Assembly (NCBI GenBank): GCA_016195295.1
Contig: JACPZV010000375.1
Coordinates: 1-12,161 of the forward strand
Direction: 5' to 3'
DNA length: 12,161 nucleotides
Origin: Acidobacteriota bacterium
Lineage (GTDB): Bacteria > Acidobacteriota > Vicinamibacteria > Vicinamibacterales > CAVVIG01
Position numbers and translations under genes: made by a program. This document shows, one piece after another, positions 1 through 7,157 of the stretch; the first letter of the stretch is position 1; each line of letters opens with the position of its first letter. The notes below the pieces were generated by a model. The model was not told the origin of the DNA, ran no database searches, and was given only the letters and a program-made list of their open reading frames with translations.

Positions 1-854
1 ACGGCGCCCGCCAGGATCAGAAGGGCCCGGCGGTACTCTCCGGAGAGCTGGTCGCGCAACGGGATGACGCGGGCGCCCCAATTCGCGTTGCGCTGCGGCG
101 TCTCGATCGCCAGCGCGCCGGCGATGGCCGTCAGCTGCGACCGCGCCTGCTCGATCGAGACGCCGGGCTTCAGCCGCGCGATCGCTTCCATGAATCGCCC
201 GGTGGAGTCGCGGGCGTCAGCGGGAAACACGTACGGAGCCCACAGATCCGATGGTTTGCCGGCGAGCGAGGCTTCTTTGATGAACAGCCGGAAGCCGGGC
301 GGCATCACACCGACGATAGTCTGCGGCCGCGAGTTCAACTGGATCGTCCTGCCGATAACGCCGGGATTGCCGCCGAATCGCCGTTGCCAGAAGCCGTACT
401 CGAGGAGGACGGCGTCGGACCGGGGATCGCGATTCTCGGCGTCTGTGAAGGTTCGGCCGACGAGGGGTGAGACGCCGAGGATCGGGAAGAAGTCCGCGGT
501 CACGTTCTGCACGATGACTTCTTCGGGATCGCCGGCGCCCGTGAGGTTCACGCGCGTATCGACCAGCGCCGCCATACGGTCGAACGCGGTGGCACGGTCC
601 GTCCACCGGATGAAATTCCCAGGCCCGACCGTGTTGTTCCGGCCTGGTCGGCGAGACGATTCTTCCCACAACGCGACGATGCGCCCGGCGTCACGGAAGG
701 GGAGTCGCTCGAGGAGGACCGCGTTGATGATCGTGAAGATCGCGGTGTTGGCGCCGATGCCCAGGGCCAGCGCGAGAACCGCGATGGCGGTGAAACCGGG
801 CGATCGCAGGCTCGTGCGCAGCGCGTATCGAAGATCGAGGAAGAGTGCGTCCAT
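1..854 (-). CDS. ADOP/MacB-like ABC transporter permease, N-terminal part (cut by window edge)
   Basis: Inner-membrane permease of the MacB/FtsX type, in the Acidobacterial 'ADOP' group; the 3' part lies outside the window. The 284 visible residues start MDALFLDLRYALRTSLRSPG, the usual ADOP opening, followed by one membrane segment at about residues 21-46 (FTAIAVLALALGIGANTAIF, then TIINAVLL). Next comes a periplasmic MacB_PCD-like domain with typical phrases: VTADFFPILGVSPLVGRTF, FWQRRFGGNPGVIG and IVGVMPPGF. The ATG at 852-854 is chosen because the family consensus begins there. No good ribosome binding site precedes it. No ATPase gene is visible next to it, which fits the 'orphan permease' habit. 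The substrate cannot be told; MacB relatives export peptides, lipoproteins or macrolides or work as mechanotransmission devices. Family call is secure, function is not. Confidence 0.88.
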   Translation of the reverse strand, partial: MDALFLDLRYALRTSLRSPGFTAIAVLALALGIGANTAIFTIINAVLLERLPFRDAGRIVALWEESSRRPGRNNTVGPGNFIRWTDRATAFDRMAALVDTRVNLTGAGDPEEVIVQNVTADFFPILGVSPLVGRTFTDAENRDPRSDAVLLEYGFWQRRFGGNPGVIGRTIQLNSRPQTIVGVMPPGFRLFIKEASLAGKPSDLWAPYVFPADARDSTGRFMEAIARLKPGVSIEQARSQLTAIAGALAIETPQRNANWGARVIPLRDQLSGEYRRALLILAGA

Positions 855-1012
855 GATGAAGCTTAGAGCGGCTGAGGGCGAACTTCATGCCAGCCCTGGA
901 ACGCTCGGCGCGTCTATTTTGTTGAGAAAAACGTCCCGCAGCCGCGACGCTTCGGTTGGGATGTCCGGTTGTGGGACGGCCGCGTTCGGAAGCGAGAGCC
1001 CCCCGGTCGGCT
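855..1012. other. 158-bp gap between permease and PKD-protein genes, nothing firm
   Basis: Both neighbours read on the minus strand. I see no convincing promoter: an A/T-richer patch near 917-932 is the only candidate -10/-35 area and has no good hexamer pair. The gap contains one 6-bp inverted repeat (AGAGCC at 995-1000, GGCTCT at 1009-1014, 8-nt loop) that overlaps the stop codon of the upstream gene and has no T-tract. Confidence 0.4.
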
Positions 1013-1459
1013 CTACTGGCCGTCGCGGAGGCCGGGACGCACCTGAATGGTGACACTGGCCATTCCGACCGACTTGTCCCGTCGCTTGAGGAAGAAATTG
1101 ACGCGGTAGTTGCCCGTCCGAAACACGTGCTCGACGGTGAACCGCCGTTTGATCTCCGACTTGCCGGGTTCATAGGGCGCGCAGTCAGTTGTCGCTTCCG
1201 ATTGCGTTCCGTCGCCCCATTCCCACGCGACGGTTGGACAGTAGTACTCCTCGAAGTCGTTCGCCCCGCCCACAAGCTCCGCCGTGAGGACCACACGAGA
1301 CGGAGACAAGCTGATCACCGGTTGCGCCTTGAGTATCAGCTTCGGGCGTCTGGCGTCGGGATTGTCTTTCGGGTCCTTGTCGGCTTTCTGCGACCCATCG
1401 GCGAGCGCTGTCGTGCCGGCGAGGAGAGCGGCGGCAAGGGTCGTGGCACACAGCTTCAT
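1013..1459 (-). CDS. Small exported PKD-like domain protein
   Basis: A 148-residue protein with a Sec signal peptide: Lys2, then a hydrophobic stretch to about residue 20 with probable cleavage after TALA. A charged linker (about 21-40, rich in K, D and P) leads to one Ig-like beta-sandwich at about 42-141. PKD-type hallmarks are visible: WEWGDGT at 79-85, HVF at 111-113 and YRVNFF at 118-123. Two cysteines of the mature part (74 and 93) flank the WGDGT turn and could form a disulfide. It is probably periplasmic or secreted. PKD folds usually mediate protein or glycan contacts, so an accessory or binding role is likely; no catalytic motif is present. The start is supported by TGAGGA about 9 nt upstream and by a strong promoter at 1494-1522. 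The specific function is unknown. Confidence 0.8.
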   Translation of the reverse strand: MKLCATTLAAALLAGTTALADGSQKADKDPKDNPDARRPKLILKAQPVISLSPSRVVLTAELVGGANDFEEYYCPTVAWEWGDGTQSEATTDCAPYEPGKSEIKRRFTVEHVFRTGNYRVNFFLKRRDKSVGMASVTIQVRPGLRDGQ

Positions 1460-1493
1460 GACCTTCAGTCCTCAGCGTGGCAGGCTGCACGGA

Positions 1494-1522
1494 ATTGTAC
1501 CGCCCTCGCTGGGCACCGGCAA
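1494..1522 (-). promoter_or_regulatory. Sigma-70-type promoter for the PKD-protein gene
   Basis: On the minus strand TTGCCG (plus positions 1517-1522) and TACAAT (1494-1499) are separated by exactly 17 bp. Transcription would start near 1487, giving a 5' leader of about 28 nt that carries a TGAGGA ribosome binding site at 1469-1474. Confidence 0.65.
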
Positions 1523-1546
1523 GCGCCATCAGCGATAATGTCCGGA
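1510..1546 (+). promoter_or_regulatory. Candidate pepA promoter placing transcription start on the start codon
   Basis: On the plus strand GATAAT (1534-1539) has TGGGCA (1510-1515, 4 of 6 matches to TTGACA) 18 bp upstream. The purine about 7 nt downstream of the -10 is A1546, the first base of an in-frame ATG. No Shine-Dalgarno sequence precedes that ATG, so the mRNA may be leaderless. It overlaps the divergent minus-strand promoter at 1494-1522. Confidence 0.45.
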
Positions 1547-3054
1547 TGCTCCCTGCCATGAATAGTGAGCCCATCGCGTGCATCGGCGGTCCACTGTCCG
1601 CAATCGACACAGATCTGCTTGTCGTGCCGTGGTTCGAGGAGGACGCGTCAACAAGCGTAGATGGAGTGGACGAGGCCAGCGGCCGCGAAGTGAGTCGCGC
1701 GCTGACCGTCAAGGAATTCCAGGCGAAGCCGTACGAATGGTTCATCACACCGGTGACCGATCGGCAGTGGCGAGCGCGCCGCGTAGCGATCGTCGGGGCG
1801 GGGCGACGCGCCGACTGTGGAACGGATTTGCTTCGCAAGGTGGCCGCGTCGGCCGGCGTGACGGCGCGATCGCGCCGAATTGAACGCGTGACCTTCATGG
1901 TCCGCGGCGAAGGCGGGACGGCTGACCTGGTGCAGGCCGCAGCCGAAGGGCTGACGTTGGCCGAGTTCAACGCCGGGAGTTACAAGACCGACGAGCCGGC
2001 GCCGGCGGCGCCGCCAACGTGGACGCTCGCGGTCCTGGACGAGCGGTGCGAGGCGGTCACGGCGGCGGCCGCGCGCGGTCGCACGCTCGGCGAGTGCAGC
2101 AATCTGGCGCGCGAGCTGGCGAACGAACCCGGAAACACGCTGACGCCCAGGGAATTCGCCAAGCGCGCCGCGGCGCTGGCGAGCGAAGCGGGCGTGAGGG
2201 TCGAAATCCTAGACGAGACGCAGATCGAGAAGCTGCGCATGGGCCTTTTGCTCGGTGTGGCTCGCGGGAGCAGCGAACCACCGCGCGTGATCGTGTTTCG
2301 TCACGAGCCCTCCGGCGCGCCCGAGAAGCCGGTGCTGGGACTGGTTGGCAAAGGCATCACGTTCGACACCGGCGGCATTTCGATAAAGCCGGCCGAGGGC
2401 ATGGAGCGGATGAAAGACGACATGGCGGGCGGCGCGGCGGTGGCGTGCGCCATGCGCGCGATTGGGATCCTTGGCGCGCCGATCCGCGTGATCGGCGTGG
2501 TGCCGACCACGGAGAACATGCCGGGCGGGCGCGCCATCAAACCCGGCGACATCCTGACGAGCGCGGAGGGAAAGACCGTCGAGGTCATCAACACGGATGC
2601 CGAGGGGCGACTGATTCTCGGAGACGGTCTGTGGTACGCGCGGCAGTTGGGCGCCACGCACCTCGTGGACGTGGCGACGCTCACGCGCGCGTGCGTCGTG
2701 GCGCTCGGCAAGCTCGCGAGCGGGCTGTTCGGCGCGCCCGACGCGTGGGTGCAGCGCGTTCGCGAGGTCGCCGATCGCGCAGGCGATCGCGCGTGGCCGA
2801 TGCCGCTGTTCGAGGAGTATCGGGATCAGCTCAAGAGCGACATCGCCGACATGATGAACACGGGAGGACGGCCGGCGGGCTCGATTACGGCCGCGATGTT
2901 CCTCCAGGAATTCACCGGCGGCCTTCCGTGGGCCCATTTGGACATCGCCGGCACGGCGTGGGCCGAAGAGGCGAAGCCGTACTTACCGAAAGGGCCGAGC
3001 GGCGTCGCGGTTCGCACGCTGGCACAACTGGCGTTCGAGAAATTTTGGGGTTGA
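1546..3054 (+). CDS. pepA: Leucyl aminopeptidase, M17 family (cytosol aminopeptidase)
   Basis: Two-metal cytosolic exopeptidase that removes N-terminal residues (often Leu) from peptides; family members are hexamers. From ATG 1546 the protein has 502 residues, close to the usual length. The N-terminal domain spans about 1-190 and the catalytic domain about 195-500. Metal ligands sit in standard spacing: Lys269 and Asp274 (GKGITFDTGG), Asp292 (RMKDDMAGG), Asp351 and Glu353 in the family signature NTDAEGRLIL. The catalytic Lys281 (SIKP) and Arg355 are also present. ATG 1558, four codons on, is an alternative start, and a GTG at 1477 would add a non-homologous stretch. I prefer 1546 because a -10 element lies just upstream. 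E. coli PepA also binds DNA; nothing here shows that for this protein. It is followed after 4 bp by a small membrane-protein frame. Confidence 0.95.
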   Translation: MLPAMNSEPIACIGGPLSAIDTDLLVVPWFEEDASTSVDGVDEASGREVSRALTVKEFQAKPYEWFITPVTDRQWRARRVAIVGAGRRADCGTDLLRKVAASAGVTARSRRIERVTFMVRGEGGTADLVQAAAEGLTLAEFNAGSYKTDEPAPAAPPTWTLAVLDERCEAVTAAAARGRTLGECSNLARELANEPGNTLTPREFAKRAAALASEAGVRVEILDETQIEKLRMGLLLGVARGSSEPPRVIVFRHEPSGAPEKPVLGLVGKGITFDTGGISIKPAEGMERMKDDMAGGAAVACAMRAIGILGAPIRVIGVVPTTENMPGGRAIKPGDILTSAEGKTVEVINTDAEGRLILGDGLWYARQLGATHLVDVATLTRACVVALGKLASGLFGAPDAWVQRVREVADRAGDRAWPMPLFEEYRDQLKSDIADMMNTGGRPAGSITAAMFLQEFTGGLPWAHLDIAGTAWAEEAKPYLPKGPSGVAVRTLAQLAFEKFWG

Positions 3055-3058
3055 GGTC

Positions 3059-3247
3059 ATTTTCCAACCATCGTCGCCGGTCATCGTCAAGATCATCGAG
3101 CCGCGAAAGGACCCCACGGGCCTGGCGGACGTCCTCTTGGGCTCACTCGGCCTCACCGGCGTGATCACGCTGGGCGCCTTCGTGCTCGGATTACTCCTGG
3201 CGGGGGTGATGTTCTGGGTGCGATCGCGCAATCCGCTCGATCACTGA
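3059..3247 (+). CDS. Small single-span membrane protein, start codon unclear
   Basis: An open frame of about 62 codons follows the pepA stop directly. It reads IFQPSSPVIVKIIEPRKDP, then a hydrophobic segment at about residues 28-54 (GSLGLTGVITLGAFVLGLL onward, ending MFWV), then a basic, juxtamembrane RSRNPLDH tail. The composition (amphipathic head, one membrane helix, positive-inside end) looks like a real protein. No ATG, GTG or TTG in this frame lies upstream within reach. The only standard candidate is TTG at 3137, which would leave 36 residues. ATT at 3059 (used here) is a rare start, with GAGG at 3053-3056 probably too close to it. Translation may depend on ribosomes finishing pepA. 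The stop overlaps the convergent amidase gene by 7 bp. Function unknown. Confidence 0.55.
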   Translation: MFQPSSPVIVKIIEPRKDPTGLADVLLGSLGLTGVITLGAFVLGLLLAGVMFWVRSRNPLDH

Positions 3248-4812
3248 AGCGCGACGGTCGAGACGTTCTTGAGTGAGGCCTGGTACTTGCGGACGGCGTT
3301 GAACAACGCTTCGGCAATCCGCTGCCGATAGACATTCCCCTTCAGAAGCCGCGCCTCCTGCGGGTTGGTCACGAAGGAAATCTCGGCGAGCACGCTCGGC
3401 ATGGCCGCGCCAATCAGCACGACGAACGGCGCCTGCTTGACGCCGAGATCTTTCACGGTTTTATTCGACGGCTTGAGCCGCTCGATCATAGCGCGCTGCA
3501 CGTGCGTCGCGAAGTCCCGCGACTCGTCCAGCTTGTTGTTGAGCGCGATGGCCTTCACGAAATCCGGCAGGGCGCCCATCGTTTGGCCGGAGGCCGCGTT
3601 CTCACGCGCGGCGACCGCGGCGGCGCTGAGGTTGTTCGCGAAATTCAGAAAGTAGGTTTCGATCCCGCGCGCCTGCGCCGTGGGGCTCGCGTTGGCGTGA
3701 ATCGAGAGGAAGAGGTCGGCGCCTTCGCGGTTGGCGATCGCGGTGCGCTCCTGCAGTGGAATGAAGTCGTCGGTCCGGCGCGTCAGGACGACCTCCGTGC
3801 CCGGGACCTTTGCCAGAAGCTTCTCGAGGCGCAGCGCGACGTCGAGCACCAACTCGGCCTCCTCGACGCCCTTTCCCTTCGCGCCCGGGTCGTGACCGCC
3901 ATGGCCGGGGTCGATCACGATACGCGAAACCCCGAGGCCAAGTTGGCGCGCCATCGAGAATCCGCCGGGCGCGGTCCGCGCCGGCAGCAGCGGCGCGGGC
4001 GGCGTCTCGGCGGTCTTTGGCGCGGCTTCAGGGGCGGGCGTTTCAACATCCGCCGCGTACGCGTCGGCAAGGAGCGCCGTGGACCGCGGCATGCCGCTCG
4101 GCGGTTTGCGCAGCCAGGTTGCGTAGCTCGCGACGCCCGCCGCATCGAGCACGATGCGCGTGGTGCTGTTGGGATGCCGGCCGATACGCACCTGGCGCAC
4201 CACGTCATCGTCGACGTCGAAGCGACGGGTCTGGTCGACGAGCGCCGGCGCCGCCCGCGTGCCGGGCAAATCGAGAAAGACGCGAGCCGGTTCTTCGATG
4301 CGATCGTCGTGAAACGAGACTTCGCCGTCAAGATCGATGAAAACGCGAACGACTTCGGGCAGCACGACCCGCCGAATGTCCGTGATCGTCCGAATGCGCT
4401 CCGCGCCGGCCGTTTCGACCGCGATGCGCGCGAGTTGTTCGGGCACCTGCTTGACGAACTTGCTCGCGGGGTACGACGCGGTCAGTCTGCGGAGCAGCCG
4501 TACGCCCGTGTCGCGATCCGACGCCTGGCCGAAGCGCGCGAACGCGTCAAGCGCCAGACAGCCCGCTTGCCAGAGCGCGTCGTCGCTATAGCCGCTGGCC
4601 GGGTAGGCCTTGACGATGGCTTCGTAGGCCGCGACCACTTTATGCACGTCTTGCAGCGCGGAGGGTGGAGCGTTCGGCGACGCAAGGGTCGCGCGCACGC
4701 GTTGTTCGCGCGCCAGCGCGTCGGCGTACATCGTCTGTGCGGATGGGACGGGTTTCGCCTGTCCGGGCAGGAGCATCGCCGCCACGACGATCGCATGGGC
4801 GAAAACGTTCAT
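3241..4812 (-). CDS. N-acetylmuramoyl-L-alanine amidase, AmiC type with TPR-like and AMIN regions
   Basis: Periplasmic zinc amidase that cuts the bond between MurNAc and L-Ala of the stem peptide, typically at the septum during daughter-cell separation. The 523 residues run in order: signal peptide (1 to about 19, cleavage after GQA), a helical TPR-like region (about 25-130, with the YEAIVKAYPASGYSDDALWQ repeat style), an AMIN domain (about 140-235), a Pro/Ala-rich linker (about 250-285) and an Amidase_3 domain (about 296-512). Zinc ligands are His304 (DPGHGG), Glu318 and His372 (SIHAN); catalytic Glu477 is in VLAEISFVTN. The AMIN domain normally targets the division site. The ATG overlaps the ftsK stop as ATGA, so translation is probably coupled. 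The TPR-like front end is an addition to the common AMIN-plus-catalytic layout and may serve as a partner-docking region. Confidence 0.93.
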   Translation of the reverse strand: MNVFAHAIVVAAMLLPGQAKPVPSAQTMYADALAREQRVRATLASPNAPPSALQDVHKVVAAYEAIVKAYPASGYSDDALWQAGCLALDAFARFGQASDRDTGVRLLRRLTASYPASKFVKQVPEQLARIAVETAGAERIRTITDIRRVVLPEVVRVFIDLDGEVSFHDDRIEEPARVFLDLPGTRAAPALVDQTRRFDVDDDVVRQVRIGRHPNSTTRIVLDAAGVASYATWLRKPPSGMPRSTALLADAYAADVETPAPEAAPKTAETPPAPLLPARTAPGGFSMARQLGLGVSRIVIDPGHGGHDPGAKGKGVEEAELVLDVALRLEKLLAKVPGTEVVLTRRTDDFIPLQERTAIANREGADLFLSIHANASPTAQARGIETYFLNFANNLSAAAVAARENAASGQTMGALPDFVKAIALNNKLDESRDFATHVQRAMIERLKPSNKTVKDLGVKQAPFVVLIGAAMPSVLAEISFVTNPQEARLLKGNVYRQRIAEALFNAVRKYQASLKNVSTVALQ

Positions 4813-7154
4813 CGCAGTTGCGCGTCAACCTCTTCGAAGTAGTGTTTGTCCACGAGCACCTCGCGCGGCTTCCCGCCCGCGGACGGCGACACGAGACCTT
4901 CCATCTCCATCATGTCGACGAGCCGCGCCGCGCGGCTGAACCCGATGCGAAGCCGGCGCTGCAGATACGAGATCGACGCCTGGCCGCTGCCGACGACGAT
5001 GCGCGCCGCCTCGTCGTACAGGTCGTCCTTGTCCATCTCGATGCCTTCCGCCGTCGCCTTCTCCTCGGCGGTGATCGAGTCGTCGTAGATCGGCTTGCCC
5101 TGCTTGCGAAGGAAGCTGGCGAGGCGCGCGCTTTCCTGCTCGGAGATGTAGGGCCCGTGCATTCGGATGAACCGCGAGGACGCGGGCGGCAGGAAGAGCA
5201 TGTCGCCCTTGCCGAGCAGTTGTTCGGCGCCGTTGCCGTCGAGAATCGTTCGAGAGTCGATCTTCGTCGCCACGCGGAACGCAATGCGCGACGACAGGTT
5301 GGCTTTGATGAGGCCCGTGATGACGTCGACCGACGGGCGCTGCGTCGCCAGAATCAGGTGGATCCCGACGGCGCGCGCCATCTGCGCGAGCCGGGCGATC
5401 GACTCCTCGACTTCACTGCTCGCGACCATCATCAAGTCCGCGAGCTCGTCGATGACCACCACGATGAAGGGCAGCGGCTTGGGCTCCTGCCCGTCGTTCG
5501 GCGTCCGCTTCTCGGCGATCGCCTGCCGGATGTTCCGGTTGTACTGTTCGATGTTCCGCACGCCTTCGCCCGCGAGCGTCTTGTAGCGCTCCTCCATTTC
5601 CCGCACCGCCCAGCGCAGCGCGTTGGCCGCCTGCTTCGGATCGACGACGACCGGCGTCATCAAGTGCGGGATGTCGTCGTAGACTCCTAGCTCGAGTCGC
5701 TTCGGGTCGATCATGATCATCCGTACATCGTCGGGGCTGGCGCGGTAGAGGATGCTCGTCAACATGCCGTTGATGCCGACCGATTTGCCCGCGCCGGTCG
5801 AGCCGGCGATCAACAGATGCGGCATCATCGCGAGATCGGTGACATACGGCTCGCCGTGGATCGTCTTGCCGAGCGCGATCGTCAGCTTCGACGTCGAGCG
5901 CCGGTAGACGTCTGATTCGAGCAGCTCGCGCAGCGAGATCTGTTCGCGGGTGCGATTGGGGATCTGAATGCCGACGGTCGATTTGCCCGGGATACGGTCG
6001 ATCAGGACCGACTCGGCCTGCATGGCGAGACACAGATCGTCGGCGAGCCCCGTCACCCTGGAATACTTCACGCCGGCGTCCGGCTTGAACTCGAACGTCG
6101 TGACCACCGGCCCCGGGTGAATCTGGACGACGTTGCCGATCACGGAGAACTCGCGACACTTTTCTTCGAGCAAACGCGCGCCGTCCATGAGCTCGCGCTC
6201 GTCGATCTTGCGTTCCACCTTCGCCCCATCGAGCAGCGAGACGGGCGGAAACGCGTACTCGCCTTTCCGGCGTTCCGCCGGCTTCGCCATCGGTTCGACA
6301 TCTGAAAGCGGCAGGGAAGCGAGCACGTTCACTTTCGGCGGCTTTGGGGGCGCGAAAGACCTCGAACCACTCGCCAGCGAATCCGGCGCGGTCGAGAGTG
6401 GCGCCTCGTCTTGATCGCGAGCGTCACGTTTGCGGGCCGGCTTGGGCGCCGCGGCTTCGGCGACGACGAGGTCGGCCCCGGGCGCGCTCGTCTCGGGCGC
6501 CGACGCGGCTTTCCTCGTGTGCTTCGCGATGACCTCGCGTCGCTGCGCTTCTCGTCGGCGCTCTTCGCGCCAGGCGTGGAACGCGTGGAGGGCTCGCGTG
6601 GCGCCACCGCGGACCACCTCGACGATTGCGGCGAAGAAGCGGCCGAACGAGAACTGCGTCGACATGATGATCGAAAGGAAGATCAGCGTCAGGATGACGA
6701 TCAGCGCTCCCGTGCGATTCAAGTACTCGGACATCGCCTTGCCAAGAAACTCGCCCGCGTACCCGCCGGCGCGGAAAGATTTGCCGGAAACGTCGAGTGT
6801 CGTGAAGACCAGGTTGAGGAACGCGCTGATGCACGCGAACAGCAGCGCGGCGCCGGTGGCCTTGGTGGCCCGGGCGTCAACACTTCGACACCAGAAATAG
6901 TTCCACCCGACCACGGCCATGATGGCCGGGATGAGATAGGACGCGTAGCCGAAGAGCTGGAATGAGAGCTCGGCCAGGAACGCGCCGACGCGACCCGCGA
7001 AGTTCACGGGCGTCGCGTGCGCACCCGTGCTGAAAAACCACACGGGGTCGCTCGGCTCGTAGCTGGCGAGCGAAATCAGCCAAATCAGCGCCGACGCGAA
7101 AAGCGCGACGCCGACGAACTCGCTGACGCGGCGTGAAACGGTCGATCCACTCAC
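4809..7154 (-). CDS. ftsK: DNA translocase FtsK/SpoIIIE
   Basis: Septum-located, ATP-driven hexameric DNA pump that clears and aligns chromosome termini during division. The 781 residues are typical of the compact form. The N-terminal membrane domain (about 1-175) has four hydrophobic segments near 12-31, 62-86, 100-120 and 148-165. A charged, Ala/Pro-rich linker (about 185-300) is short compared with E. coli. The motor has an alpha part (about 305-400) and a RecA-like beta part, with Walker A GSTGAGKSV at 451-459 (Lys457) and Walker B VVVIDE at 565-570. A C-terminal winged-helix gamma domain lies at about 710-770 (LYDEAARIVVGSGQASISYL onward) and would read KOPS/SRS-type polarity sites. The start is GTG, 3 bp after the rnj stop, with GGAGAT (7162-7167) 7 nt upstream. 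It lies in an operon with rnj and the septal amidase. Confidence 0.96.
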   Translation of the reverse strand: MSGSTVSRRVSEFVGVALFASALIWLISLASYEPSDPVWFFSTGAHATPVNFAGRVGAFLAELSFQLFGYASYLIPAIMAVVGWNYFWCRSVDARATKATGAALLFACISAFLNLVFTTLDVSGKSFRAGGYAGEFLGKAMSEYLNRTGALIVILTLIFLSIIMSTQFSFGRFFAAIVEVVRGGATRALHAFHAWREERRREAQRREVIAKHTRKAASAPETSAPGADLVVAEAAAPKPARKRDARDQDEAPLSTAPDSLASGSRSFAPPKPPKVNVLASLPLSDVEPMAKPAERRKGEYAFPPVSLLDGAKVERKIDERELMDGARLLEEKCREFSVIGNVVQIHPGPVVTTFEFKPDAGVKYSRVTGLADDLCLAMQAESVLIDRIPGKSTVGIQIPNRTREQISLRELLESDVYRRSTSKLTIALGKTIHGEPYVTDLAMMPHLLIAGSTGAGKSVGINGMLTSILYRASPDDVRMIMIDPKRLELGVYDDIPHLMTPVVVDPKQAANALRWAVREMEERYKTLAGEGVRNIEQYNRNIRQAIAEKRTPNDGQEPKPLPFIVVVIDELADLMMVASSEVEESIARLAQMARAVGIHLILATQRPSVDVITGLIKANLSSRIAFRVATKIDSRTILDGNGAEQLLGKGDMLFLPPASSRFIRMHGPYISEQESARLASFLRKQGKPIYDDSITAEEKATAEGIEMDKDDLYDEAARIVVGSGQASISYLQRRLRIGFSRAARLVDMMEMEGLVSPSAGGKPREVLVDKHYFEEVDAQLR

Positions 7155-7157
7155 GTG

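Noticed and set aside
995..1014. Inverted repeat AGAGCC / GGCTCT as an intrinsic terminator for the PKD gene
   Set aside because: The stem has only 6 bp, overlaps the stop codon and is not followed by a T-run on the minus strand.
64..1053. A 329-codon plus-strand open frame at the left end
   Set aside because: It is Arg/Ser/Ala-rich without domain features and lies opposite the ADOP permease, whose protein is clearly real.
3502..4842. A 446-codon plus-strand open frame opposite the amidase
   Set aside because: Composition is almost wholly Arg/Val/Asp/Ala with no motif; the minus-strand amidase has all its catalytic residues.
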